Assembly: GCA_937967805.1 (NCBI GenBank)
Contig: CALBTC010000094.1
Coordinates: 1 to 42,391, forward strand
Source: an uncultured Anaerolineaceae bacterium
Lineage (GTDB): Bacteria; Chloroflexota; Anaerolineae; Promineifilales; Promineifilaceae
Direction: 5' to 3'
DNA: 42,391 nt
Shown here piece after piece: positions 35,119 to 42,391 of the stretch. Under the pieces are notes generated by a model. The model was not told where the DNA came from. It saw only the letters and a list, made by a program, of their open reading frames with translations, and did not search any database. A program made the translations under genes and the position numbers. Each line of letters begins with the position of its first letter. The stretch's first letter is position 1.

Positions 35119-37636
35119 TCAGACAAGCCATCAATTACGCATCTTGCTCGTTGAAGACGATGAAAGCGCTTACGATCCCATCATCCGCTGGTTGAAGGAA
35201 GAAAATTACCACGTTCGATTGGCAACATCTTACGTCGAGGCCAAATCTGCTTTAGAAACAGACCACTTCCATTTGGCGATCCTGGATCTGCTTTTGGTTG
35301 ATAAGGACCCAGAAAATTCCGAATTTATGGAAGGATTGCAGCTTTTAGAAGATATTGAGCAGCTTGAACTGCGTGGCATTTTGCCCACAATTGTCATTAC
35401 AGCCCATCAAAAATATACATTGCAAGCGTGGAATCTAAAGGCTGATCGCCTGGTGATGAAGGAAGCGGGCTATTTAAGAAAGTTAATCGCCACTATCAAA
35501 GAGTTAAAAGAAGAAAAAATTCGCATCAATTTTGATCTGGAATATGTGAGTGATTCTTTAAACGTGTTGGAAGATGTGGCCAGAGACGTGAACTGGTCGA
35601 TGGCGGAACGGCCGTCTACCAAATTGCTAGCTCCCCAGGTTCGAGACCTGTTTGGCAAGCTGTTTGTCGATGCCCGCAAGCTGTACGTGAGCAAGCTCAA
35701 GCCAGGTCTCACGGGGGCGGCCGTGGTTCAGGTAAAGCCAACCTGGCAAGAAGGCGTGGGGCGCTCCTACGTGGCCAAAGTAGGCCGCAAAGATAAAGTG
35801 GAAACCGAACGGCGTCACTATAAAGCCAATGTCGAGCGTTTTCTTACCGGCAACAGCGTGGCCCAGGCAGACGTGCGCTACGCGCGCCACCTCGGTGCGC
35901 TGCTCTATAACTTTGCCGAAAGTCAGGGGGTTGCGCTTAAAGAGTTTGATGAATTTTACGGCCGTAGCGACACCAGTCAGATAATAGACAGTCTACAAAA
36001 ACTTTTTTTACAAACATACCGTTACTGGTTTGATAATCCCGAGAGAGGGCTGGAAGATGTTCCAACTCTGTATTACGAAGCATTTCAACTTGATCCCAAA
36101 AAGCTGATCGGCCGTATTCAAATTGTGCTGCCGGAGCTAGACCCCGAAGCAGAGGTCATTCAGCTCACCCCCGGTAAAGAGAAAGTGCTTAATCCCATTG
36201 CCTGGTTAAAGGCGCACAAAGATGAGTGTGTCATTCAGGTACACAAATGCATCACACACGGCGACCTGACCGGACGCAACATCATGGTGGATGAATCCGG
36301 CAAATGTTGGCTGATCGACTTTTACCGCACCTTTAAAAGCCATATTTTGCGCGACTTTGTCATTTTGGAAACGGATATCAAATATCGGCTCATGTCCTTG
36401 CTGAGCCTAACCGATTTTTTACACCTGGAAGAAGCCTTACTGGAAGCTGATCGACGAAATCAGCCCCCTATTTTGCCGCCGTCTTTTTCTAAAGAGGCAC
36501 GCAAGGCAGCCGAAGTTGTTTTTGCATTGCGCCAGATGGCCCACCGCTATGCGCGCAGCTTCAACACCCAACAGCACGAAGCGCGCAAGGAATATTTGTT
36601 GAGCCAGCTTATGGGAACGCTTAACGTGATACGGCTGCGCCACATTTCAGAGAACCGCAAGCTGCAAGCGATGCATTCGGCCGTGATGCTGTGTGAGGAA
36701 TTGGATATGCTGGCAGGACGGCCGTCGCCCAAACGCATCATCGACATGTACCGGGAACCGGTGCCGGTGAGCCAGGCCTCCTTTGCCGAAGACAGCAGCT
36801 TTTTTGCCCCGGCCCTCATGCTGGCCACCGCCCAGCAGCGCTTTTTGGCCGACAACCTCGCCAAAAATAACGTCATTTTGTTTATCGGCTCGGCCGTGCC
36901 GCGCAACGCCGATTGGCCCAATAATCATGAATTGGCCCAGCAGCTCATGAAAGAAGTAGACATCTCTGCGGCCACAACAGATAGGCCAACCAAGCTGTTT
37001 GCCTTCTACATCAACCGGACGGGCAATCGCAGCCGGCTGATTCAAAAATATGCGGAATATTACGCGCCGGAGAAACGGCCGTCTCTCTACCGCGCCGCAG
37101 CCAAACTTCCCTGGAAAGCAGTGTACACCACCAACCAGCACACCTATTTAGAGCAGGCCTATCAAGAAAAAGGCCTCTCATTTGCCATCCAGATGCACGC
37201 CAACGGCACAGACTGCCCGGAAAAAGATGGCCCCATAATGATTCACAAGCTATATGGATCCATCAACAGTAAAGAAGAAGATGCCGGGCCGGATTGCCTA
37301 CCCCTTACTGAATACGATCATCGCCAACACAAAACGATGGATCGAGTCACACAATTATGGCAGCAGTTGGCAACGGCCGTTCACCACGGCAGCTTTATCC
37401 TCATGCTCTGCCCCTCTGAGGATGAGCTGATGTCCGCTTACCAATATTGCCAACCGGCCAACGCCGAAGGCCTCGTCTGGCTGGCCGGTGGCGACATTTC
37501 TGAAGAAGAGCAAGACGTTTACCGCAATCTTGACTTCCGCGTCTTGCCAGACGATTCACCTAGCCAGCTACTCAAAGTTCTTTTTACCCTGACCAACTAC
37601 GACGACGAGGATATCCCTGGCCTGACAAAGGAGTAA
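35111..37636 (+). CDS. Receiver / APH-like kinase / SIR2-like triple-domain protein
   Basis: 841 residues with three parts. (1) A receiver domain (about 9-130) with all key residues: Asp16-Asp17, phospho-acceptor Asp59 (AILDLLLV), Thr97 and Lys117. (2) A kinase-like domain (about 195-510) of the aminoglycoside-phosphotransferase fold: possible ATP Lys223 (YVAKVG), Glu in ETERRHY, catalytic loop HGDLTGRN (His383, Asp385, Asn390) and metal Asp403 (LIDF). It may correspond to a 'ternary complex associated' domain; that match is from memory. (3) A SIR2-like C-terminus (about 585-826) with VILFIGSAVP, WKAVYTTNQHTYLEQA and IHKLYGSI. The last block normally reads KLHG, and the catalytic His is Tyr715 here, so NAD hydrolysis is doubtful. 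It is translationally coupled to the kinase gene upstream and lies 6 bases from the STAND gene. Confidence 0.8.
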   Translation: MPDQTSHQLRILLVEDDESAYDPIIRWLKEENYHVRLATSYVEAKSALETDHFHLAILDLLLVDKDPENSEFMEGLQLLEDIEQLELRGILPTIVITAHQKYTLQAWNLKADRLVMKEAGYLRKLIATIKELKEEKIRINFDLEYVSDSLNVLEDVARDVNWSMAERPSTKLLAPQVRDLFGKLFVDARKLYVSKLKPGLTGAAVVQVKPTWQEGVGRSYVAKVGRKDKVETERRHYKANVERFLTGNSVAQADVRYARHLGALLYNFAESQGVALKEFDEFYGRSDTSQIIDSLQKLFLQTYRYWFDNPERGLEDVPTLYYEAFQLDPKKLIGRIQIVLPELDPEAEVIQLTPGKEKVLNPIAWLKAHKDECVIQVHKCITHGDLTGRNIMVDESGKCWLIDFYRTFKSHILRDFVILETDIKYRLMSLLSLTDFLHLEEALLEADRRNQPPILPPSFSKEARKAAEVVFALRQMAHRYARSFNTQQHEARKEYLLSQLMGTLNVIRLRHISENRKLQAMHSAVMLCEELDMLAGRPSPKRIIDMYREPVPVSQASFAEDSSFFAPALMLATAQQRFLADNLAKNNVILFIGSAVPRNADWPNNHELAQQLMKEVDISAATTDRPTKLFAFYINRTGNRSRLIQKYAEYYAPEKRPSLYRAAAKLPWKAVYTTNQHTYLEQAYQEKGLSFAIQMHANGTDCPEKDGPIMIHKLYGSINSKEEDAGPDCLPLTEYDHRQHKTMDRVTQLWQQLATAVHHGSFILMLCPSEDELMSAYQYCQPANAEGLVWLAGGDISEEEQDVYRNLDFRVLPDDSPSQLLKVLFTLTNYDDEDIPGLTKE

Positions 37637-37642
37637 TGTCTC

Positions 37643-39001
37643 ATGAACCTGACCACACAGCGAACCGGCTTTCGTCAACCGGAAACAGAGCAGTTATTCA
37701 AATGGATGCAGGCCGGCGAATCCGCTTCCGTCATTGGTATCAGCGGGGTAGGCAAATCCAACCTGTTCAACCACCTGCGCGACCCACAAACACAGGCCGG
37801 CTATCTAGACCAATCCGATGCGATGACCGTCATTGTGCGGGCCAACTTCCACTACATCCCAGATTTTTCTGACCGCAGCATCTACAGCCTCATCGTGGAA
37901 CAGCTTGAGCTGCTGGAAGGGGATGCTGACCGGCTCGGCCTCAGCGCCCAGGATATTGAGCAGATCAGCCACTACCACGAACTGCTGTTGGATGCCAAAG
38001 AGGACATCTTGAAGGTGCAGCGCTACTTCAAGCTGGCCCTGCGCGTGCTCCTGGGCCAATCAAAGCGCCGCCTGGTTTTCCTCTTTGATCAGTTTGATGA
38101 TGTGTACCAGGAGGCAGAGCCACGCCTTTTTGCCAATTTGCGCGGCCTGCGCGAAGCGTACAAATATCGCATCTCCTACCTGGTTTTCACCAGAGACATG
38201 CTGCCCAACCTCATCGATATGGACCAGGCGCGCGAAGAATTTTACGAGCTACTGGCTTCCAATATCATGGGGTTAAAGCCATATGCCAAACATGACGCCA
38301 TGTCAGTTTTGGAGCGCATTGCCGAACGCAACCAGATTACCCTTACCAACCAACTGCGTGACGGCCTTTATGGTCTGGCCGGGGGGCATGCCGGGCTGCT
38401 GCGGGCTGCCCTGCTAGGCTGTGCCCAGCAAAACCTGACAGACCAGCTGCACCAGCCCGATGCCGCCGCGTGTCTGCTGCAAATCCCCGGCGTCGAGATG
38501 GAGTGTGAAAAGCTGTGGCGCAGCCTGAGCACGCATGAACAGCGCACGCTGTTGGCAATCGCCCAGAAATTTGATAAGGGTTTGGATGACAATGTGGTAT
38601 TACAACTGCAAATTAAGGGACTGCTAACGAAAGGAGATTCTCCTGACATCTTCTCACCCCTCTTCGCCCGGTTTGTGGCGGCACAGGAAGCTTTGTGGGA
38701 ACGGCCGTTATTCTTCGATGAGCCCTCCCGCCAAATTTGGGTGCTGGGTAATCCTGCCCCTCGCCTCACCCAACTGGAATATCGCCTGTTCCAGCAGCTG
38801 CACGTACAAGAAGGCGAAGTCGTCGAAAAAGACGATCTCATTTCGGCCGGCTGGCCCAACGCCAAAGGGGGCGTCTCAGACGAAGCACTCATCGCCGCCA
38901 TTGCCCGCCTGCGCAAGAAGATCGAGCCAGACTCGCGCAATCCCCGCTTTTTGCAAAACGTCCACAACCAGGGCTACATGCTGCAAATCAACGACAGCTA
39001 A
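37643..39001 (+). CDS. STAND-type ATPase with C-terminal OmpR/PhoB winged-helix domain
   Basis: 452 residues. An N-terminal P-loop ATPase has Walker A GISGVGKS (32-39), Walker B LVFLFDQFDD (144-153) and a sensor segment YLVFTRD, then helical regions that resemble the ORC/STAND family. The C-terminus (about 362-450) is an OmpR/PhoB DNA-binding domain: LTQLEYRLFQQL, GEVVEKDDLISAGWP, SDEALIAAIARLRKKIEPD and a final wing NVHNQGYML. An ATP-controlled transcription factor is the natural reading, as in the STAND regulators that couple oligomerisation to promoter binding. AAGGAG lies 11 bases before the ATG. It is the third gene of the unit with the kinase and receiver-SIR2 genes. Its targets are unknown; its own upstream region and the palindrome at 29961 are candidates. 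Confidence 0.87.
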   Translation: MNLTTQRTGFRQPETEQLFKWMQAGESASVIGISGVGKSNLFNHLRDPQTQAGYLDQSDAMTVIVRANFHYIPDFSDRSIYSLIVEQLELLEGDADRLGLSAQDIEQISHYHELLLDAKEDILKVQRYFKLALRVLLGQSKRRLVFLFDQFDDVYQEAEPRLFANLRGLREAYKYRISYLVFTRDMLPNLIDMDQAREEFYELLASNIMGLKPYAKHDAMSVLERIAERNQITLTNQLRDGLYGLAGGHAGLLRAALLGCAQQNLTDQLHQPDAAACLLQIPGVEMECEKLWRSLSTHEQRTLLAIAQKFDKGLDDNVVLQLQIKGLLTKGDSPDIFSPLFARFVAAQEALWERPLFFDEPSRQIWVLGNPAPRLTQLEYRLFQQLHVQEGEVVEKDDLISAGWPNAKGGVSDEALIAAIARLRKKIEPDSRNPRFLQNVHNQGYMLQINDS

Positions 39002-39019
39002 ACGTTGTTAACTGCTTAC

Positions 39020-39053
39020 CTGACAGAGGGAAACGGCCGTTTCCCTCTGTCAG
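39020..39053. terminator. Perfect 34-bp palindrome centred on ACGGCCGT
   Basis: The two 17-base arms (39020-39036 and 39037-39053) are exactly complementary, with the octamer ACGGCCGT at the dyad axis, 18 bases after the STAND gene stop. In RNA it would fold into a long stem with only a minimal loop. It probably ends the three-gene transcript, although no long T-run follows. Confidence 0.7.
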
Positions 39054-39217
39054 CCCGCTGTTTGTCCCTCGTTCGTTTCCTGTCAGTAACAAAAACTACA
39101 CTCGTATTAGGATAAAGGCAGGCTTGCCAGCAGGGTCAGGCAACGGCCGTGTTTGCACTGTTGCTTCAAAACTGTATTGGAAGTTGTATTGGTAAGAAGT
39201 AAAAGGAGAGAAACAAC

Positions 39218-39334
39218 ATGCTGACTTTATCATACGGTGCACTGCTTGGCTTACTGCTGGCCGCCTTTGTCCTCGGGCTTATCTTTCCCTTCTTGCTTGT
39301 CATCTACGTTGTCTTCAACGACAAGCTTCGCTAA
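39218..39334 (+). CDS. Tiny single-pass membrane protein, 38 residues
   Basis: ATG at 39218 preceded by AAGGAG (7-12 bases upstream) opens a 38-codon frame starting MLTLSYGALLGLLL. It contains one long hydrophobic helix (about residues 5-32, with FPFLLVIYVVF) and a short charged tail (NDKLR). The site, hydrophobicity and a similar neighbour suggest a true small membrane protein. No family is recognised; the size resembles accessory subunits such as KdpF or CydX, but no partner gene is nearby. Confidence 0.6.
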   Translation: MLTLSYGALLGLLLAAFVLGLIFPFLLVIYVVFNDKLR

Positions 39335-39452
39335 TTTGTAACTATTGTCACACAATGTGCGACCGGTGTCAGATTGATGTCAGGCACTTCAAGGCCCATT
39401 AAGATACTCTTTAAGCACCTCAAGCATAGTAAACATCAACTGGAGGAAAACA

Positions 39453-39551
39453 ATGGAAGTTTATATAGACGTCTCAACCATTGTCATTGTGGTTCTCATG
39501 ATGATTATTGCGGGCATGATAATTGGCGTGGCCACAACGCGCCCCCGCTAA
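39453..39551 (+). CDS. Tiny single-pass membrane protein, 32 residues
   Basis: ATG at 39453 lies 6 bases after GGAGG and opens 32 codons (MEVYIDVSTIVIVV...). There is one hydrophobic helix (about 7-26) with several Met and Ile residues and a basic end, TTRPR. It is 118 bp downstream of the 38-residue gene and upstream of a strong bidirectional terminator, so the two may be one transcript. Function is unknown. Confidence 0.6.
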   Translation: MEVYIDVSTIVIVVLMMIIAGMIIGVATTRPR

Positions 39552-39636
39552 ACAAACAGTCCATTCTCGTCACGGCAAATGTGACGATGGTGCCAGAGGG
39601 GATCGGGGGTTCTGAGCCGCGTTCTCTAGCCAAAGG

Positions 39637-39669
39637 AAAAACGGGTTGGTTTAAGACCAACCCGTTTTT
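39637..39669. terminator. Strong bidirectional terminator
   Basis: AAAAACGGGTTGGT (39637-39650) pairs perfectly with ACCAACCCGTTTTT (39656-39669) around a 5-base loop, giving a 14-bp stem flanked by A- and T-runs. It ends the plus-strand small-protein transcript and the minus-strand peptidase gene. Confidence 0.92.
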
Positions 39670-39689
39670 CTTTTCAAAATCTCCCACGT

Positions 39690-40376
39690 TTAGTCACGGC
39701 GGCCGCCGGAGAGGAGCAAGACGTAATATAACAAGGTGCCGATGGCAGAAACGGCCGCTGCCACATACGTCCACGCTGCCGCATTCAAAACCTTGTTCAC
39801 GCCATTGATCTCATCACCAATCAGCACGCCGTTGCTCACCAACAGCCGCTTGGCGCGGGCGCTGGCGTCAAACTCCACCGGCAGGGTAATAATCGTGAAC
39901 AGTACAGCAGCGGCAAACATAATGACGCCAACCCAGGCTAAACTGGTGAAGTTGAGCAGCAAGCCACCAATGAACAGCCAGGGAGCCAATGAGCTGCCAA
40001 ACTGTGCCGCCGGCACCAACGCGCTGCGAATTTGCAGCGGAAAGTAGCCACCGGCATCCTGCAGGGCGTGCCCCATTTCGTGGGCAGCTACGCCCGCAGC
40101 CGCAATACTTGGCGTCCGGTACACATCCGGGCTGAGCCGCAGCACCTTACCGCGCGGATCATAATGATCGCTCAAGAAGCCTTGCGTTTCCTCAACGGCC
40201 ACATCGTACAGACCCTGAGCGTCTAGGAGCTGGCGCGCTACTTCCGCCCCGGTTACATTGCGCGCCGTGCGAACCTGCGAATATTTCTTGAAGTTACTTT
40301 TTACGCGCGATTGAGCATACAGGCCCAACAAAAGGCCTGGCAGTGCAAAAACCAAATAAAGCGGATCAAAAAACAT
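39690..40376 (-). CDS. YugP-type neutral zinc metallopeptidase, membrane-bound
   Basis: A 228-residue member of the Zn_peptidase_2 family. The zinc site is AAHEMGHALQ (His99, Glu100, His103), and a later acidic block PVEFDASARAK (Glu168, Asp170) probably gives the third ligand. Hydrophobic segments at about 5-20, 120-165 and 203-223 place it in the cytoplasmic membrane. The length and the SDHYDPRGKVLRLSPDVY block fit YugP-like proteins, whose substrates are not known. GAGGT lies 7 bases upstream of the ATG. It ends 20 bases from a shared terminator and follows a 42-residue membrane protein gene on the same strand. Confidence 0.92.
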   Translation of the reverse strand: MFFDPLYLVFALPGLLLGLYAQSRVKSNFKKYSQVRTARNVTGAEVARQLLDAQGLYDVAVEETQGFLSDHYDPRGKVLRLSPDVYRTPSIAAAGVAAHEMGHALQDAGGYFPLQIRSALVPAAQFGSSLAPWLFIGGLLLNFTSLAWVGVIMFAAAVLFTIITLPVEFDASARAKRLLVSNGVLIGDEINGVNKVLNAAAWTYVAAAVSAIGTLLYYVLLLSGGRRD

Positions 40377-40436
40377 CGTTCAACCTCATCATTGTTTGGG
40401 GATAGTCAACTTTTAGTGACGCTATCACCTGCTTAG

Positions 40437-40565
40437 TTAATTTTTTACGAGAGCAGGGACCAGAGCAATTTGTGGCTGCGGCCGTTTCTGGTGCCACATC
40501 AACAACATTCCCATCGCCCCACTCAATAAAACGATTCCAATAGAAAAGAATGGTATAGTCAACAT
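40437..40565 (-). CDS. Small single-pass membrane protein, 42 residues
   Basis: A minus-strand ATG at 40563-40565, preceded by CAGGA 4-8 bases upstream, opens a 42-codon frame starting MLTIPFFSIGIVLLSG. It has one hydrophobic helix (about 3-24) followed by a basic and Pro/Gln-rich tail. It sits 60 bp upstream of the zinc peptidase gene in the same direction and could share its transcript. No family is recognised. Confidence 0.5.
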   Translation of the reverse strand: MLTIPFFSIGIVLLSGAMGMLLMWHQKRPQPQIALVPALVKN

Positions 40566-40767
40566 TTTATCCTGTCCTGAATAATTCGCTCAGTAGTTTG
40601 GCTAAATTGTGGCATATAGAGCGATTCCGCGTCAATATATCTTCGCTATTTCCTATGTATATCTTACAAATAAATACCATAGATTACCCAAAGATGAGAG
40701 AAAAACATACAATAGCTGAACCTAATAATATCGGCCAGAAACAGATTGGCCCAACGTTCAGGATGAC

Positions 40768-42132
40768 ATGATGAATAATCAATTTGGTTTGCCCAAAAAT
40801 TTAGGCAATGGCCTGCTTTTGCGCTGGGCTACACCAGCCGACACAGAGGAGCTGGCTGAATTTAACGTCCGTATTCATAGTGACAATCCCGAAAAGCCAG
40901 AAACGTGGCTGGCTCGCTGGACCGAGGATCTCATGCGAGGAGATCATCCTACCACCAGCGCCAGTGACTTTACCATTGTGATAGATAAAGATGCAGACGA
41001 CAAGATTGTCTCCAGCATGAACTTAATTTCACAGGTGTGGCTGTATGAGGGAGTTCCCATTGGCGTGGGCCGACCTGAACTGGTCGGTACAGATTCCGCT
41101 TACCGGCGGCGCGGACTGGTGCGTGAGCAGTTTGACGCTGTCCATGCCAAAAGCGCCGCGCGTGGTGAGCTGGTGCAGGCAATTACCGGCATCCCCTGGT
41201 ATTATCGCCAGTTTGGCTACGGCATGGCGCTCGATTTAGGCGGCGGGCGTGACTTCTTGTGGGATCGGCCCGGCAATGATCAAACGGTGGATAAAGAAAC
41301 TTACCAAATTCGCCCGGCAAAGGTGACGGATTGGCCCATCTTACAAACCTTGTATGAAGCACACAACAAAGGCAGCTTGCTGAGCCGGGCCCGAGATGAA
41401 GCCGGCTGGCGCTATGAATTGACGATTCCTCATCCAACCTCGATGTATGCGAAACAGTTTTATCTGGTGGAAACGGCACCTTCGGCTTCGCTCAGCACGG
41501 GCGTTCCTAATCCCCAACCCGTTGCCTACGTAGAATACAAACAGTTTGGCAAAAGCTACTTTGTGCGCGAACTGGGTGTACTGCCTGGCCATTCCTGGCG
41601 GGCTGTGGGACTATTCTTGACGCGCCACTTCAAAAAAATAGCCGACGAGCTGTATGAAAAAGAAGAAAAGCGGCTGCGTGGCGTCTTTTTTGGATTGGGC
41701 CAGGGACATCCTATTTACGAAGCATTGGGCCGCCAGCTAGAAGAGCAGCGACGGCCGTATGCCTGGTACATCCGCGTGCCAGACCTGCCCGCCTTTTTGC
41801 GCCATATCGCGCCCGTACTGGAAAAACGTTTGGCCCACAGCGTTTTAGCCGGATACAGTGGCACCTGCCGGGTGAATCTGTACAAACAGCAGTTCACCCT
41901 GGTGTTTGAAGACGACCAGCTTACAGAAGTGGGAACATATAAAGCCAAAGTGGTAGATGACGGCGACATTCAGTTTCCCGGCACCACTCTTCTGCAGCTT
42001 ATCTTTGGCCAGGCATCTTTAGACGAACTCAATGCCATTCACCCCGACTGTTATAGTCGGCAGGCGGAACCGGCTATTTTGTTTAATATTTTGTTCCCGA
42101 AACGGCCGTCTTGGGTAGTGGGCTTTGGTTGA
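40768..42132 (+). CDS. Eis-like GNAT N-acetyltransferase
   Basis: A 454-residue acetyltransferase. The acetyl-CoA pyrophosphate loop is VGTDSAYRRRGLVREQF (106-122), followed by a block TGIPWYYRQFGYG that is typical of the Eis/GNAT subgroup. The second half holds a further GNAT-like domain (about 185-360) and an SCP2-like C-terminal region (about 365-450), which matches the three-part Eis plan. Eis-type enzymes acetylate aminoglycosides or other amines; the substrate here is unknown. AGGA precedes ATG 40768, and ATG 40771 is an equal alternative. Confidence 0.85.
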   Translation: MMNNQFGLPKNLGNGLLLRWATPADTEELAEFNVRIHSDNPEKPETWLARWTEDLMRGDHPTTSASDFTIVIDKDADDKIVSSMNLISQVWLYEGVPIGVGRPELVGTDSAYRRRGLVREQFDAVHAKSAARGELVQAITGIPWYYRQFGYGMALDLGGGRDFLWDRPGNDQTVDKETYQIRPAKVTDWPILQTLYEAHNKGSLLSRARDEAGWRYELTIPHPTSMYAKQFYLVETAPSASLSTGVPNPQPVAYVEYKQFGKSYFVRELGVLPGHSWRAVGLFLTRHFKKIADELYEKEEKRLRGVFFGLGQGHPIYEALGRQLEEQRRPYAWYIRVPDLPAFLRHIAPVLEKRLAHSVLAGYSGTCRVNLYKQQFTLVFEDDQLTEVGTYKAKVVDDGDIQFPGTTLLQLIFGQASLDELNAIHPDCYSRQAEPAILFNILFPKRPSWVVGFG

Positions 42133-42138
42133 TTCACT

Positions 42139-42391
42139 TTAACGAATAACCACCAGATCTTCGGTGACAAGCTGTGTTGTGTTACCCGTCTCCGGCCCAC
42201 CCAAAACCTGGCTAACGGTTGCCCGAATCCGCATGCCCTGCACAAAGCTGGCCACGCCCACCGGCTCACCGTCATTGTACAAAATGTCTGGCAGTGGCTG
42301 GGCGCGCACCCGGTAGGTTCGGCCAGACTCAACTCTGAGGACAAATTCCGGCGTTGATTGGGGCGTCAGGTTCATGCTGGAGATGGTGCCC
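42139..42391 (-). CDS. C-terminal part of an unidentified protein, cut by the window edge
   Basis: A minus-strand frame is open from the right edge to a stop at 42139, giving 83 residues rich in Val, Thr and Gly and predicted to be beta-structured (FVLRVESGRTYRVRAQPLPD). The Met at 42375 is probably internal because codons continue upstream of it and no ribosome site precedes it. It converges with the acetyltransferase gene, 6 bases apart. No family was recognised. Confidence 0.5.
   Translation of the reverse strand, partial: GTISSMNLTPQSTPEFVLRVESGRTYRVRAQPLPDILYNDGEPVGVASFVQGMRIRATVSQVLGGPETGNTTQLVTEDLVVIR

Larger units (their letters stand above)
151..42109. repeat. Dispersed octamer palindrome ACGGCCGT, about 59 copies
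   Basis: Hand counting found about 59 copies, roughly one per 700 bases, inside genes on either strand and in gaps; base composition predicts about one. In coding sequence it reads as Asn-Gly-Arg, Thr-Ala-Val or Arg-Pro depending on frame. Examples start at 151, 297, 5940, 8717, 12009, 15407, 28304, 32653, 37373, 39033 and 42102. Near-matches differing in the first base (GCGGCCGT, TCGGCCGT) are also present. It resembles the cyanobacterial HIP1 element in size and behaviour but not in sequence. Confidence 0.93.

Overview
The window looks like a chromosomal segment of a moderately GC-rich, probably Chloroflexota (Anaerolineae-like) bacterium. This is inferred from the mix of content: GAF-rich histidine kinases, several STAND/NACHT NTPases, a secreted protein with a 'YLPVVLNNY' linker, LacI-controlled sugar genes and GH13 enzymes. 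No rRNA, tRNA, CRISPR array or transposase was seen. The octamer palindrome ACGGCCGT occurs about 59 times by hand count, where about one copy is expected by chance. It resembles the HIP1 repeat of cyanobacteria.

Layout. 1-2.2 kb: a minus-strand V4R-GAF-GAF histidine kinase running off the left edge, then a small YtxH-like protein. 2.7-6.6 kb: plus-strand housekeeping genes (PlsC-type acyltransferase, PatB/MalY C-S lyase, THUMP rRNA methyltransferase, hpt) separated by self-complementary intergenic repeats. 6.6-10.3 kb: a minus-strand TetR-ABC exporter operon (regulator, ATPase, two ABC-2 permeases) behind a promoter that overlaps an inverted repeat. 10.6-13.0 kb: a secreted phospholipase-D-like protein flanked by lamin-tail domains.

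13.1-26.8 kb is a sugar/osmolyte region. A GH13 enzyme resembling glucosylglycerol hydrolase is divergent from a LacI regulator. Next come a lipoprotein sugar-binding protein, two permeases (no ATPase gene), trehalose synthase, amylosucrase, a ROK fructokinase and an MttB-like methyltransferase without pyrrolysine. A strong promoter and a composite palindromic operator lie between the two divergent arms. Together the genes could take up and dismantle compatible solutes (sucrose, trehalose, perhaps glucosylglycerol and a betaine).

27.0-39.0 kb is the most unusual part: a NACHT ATPase with a formylglycine-enzyme-like domain, followed by a compact three-gene unit. Its members are (a) a ~1,680-residue protein with a P-loop-like domain, about six GAF domains and a histidine kinase core; (b) a receiver domain fused to an APH-type kinase fold and a SIR2-like domain whose usual catalytic His is Tyr; (c) a STAND-type ATPase with an OmpR-type DNA-binding domain. 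This looks like a phosphorelay-controlled signalling or conflict system. The unit ends at a perfect 34-bp palindrome centred on ACGGCCGT.

39.2-42.4 kb: three tiny single-membrane-segment proteins, a YugP-type membrane zinc peptidase, an Eis-like acetyltransferase and the C-terminal end of an unidentified minus-strand gene.
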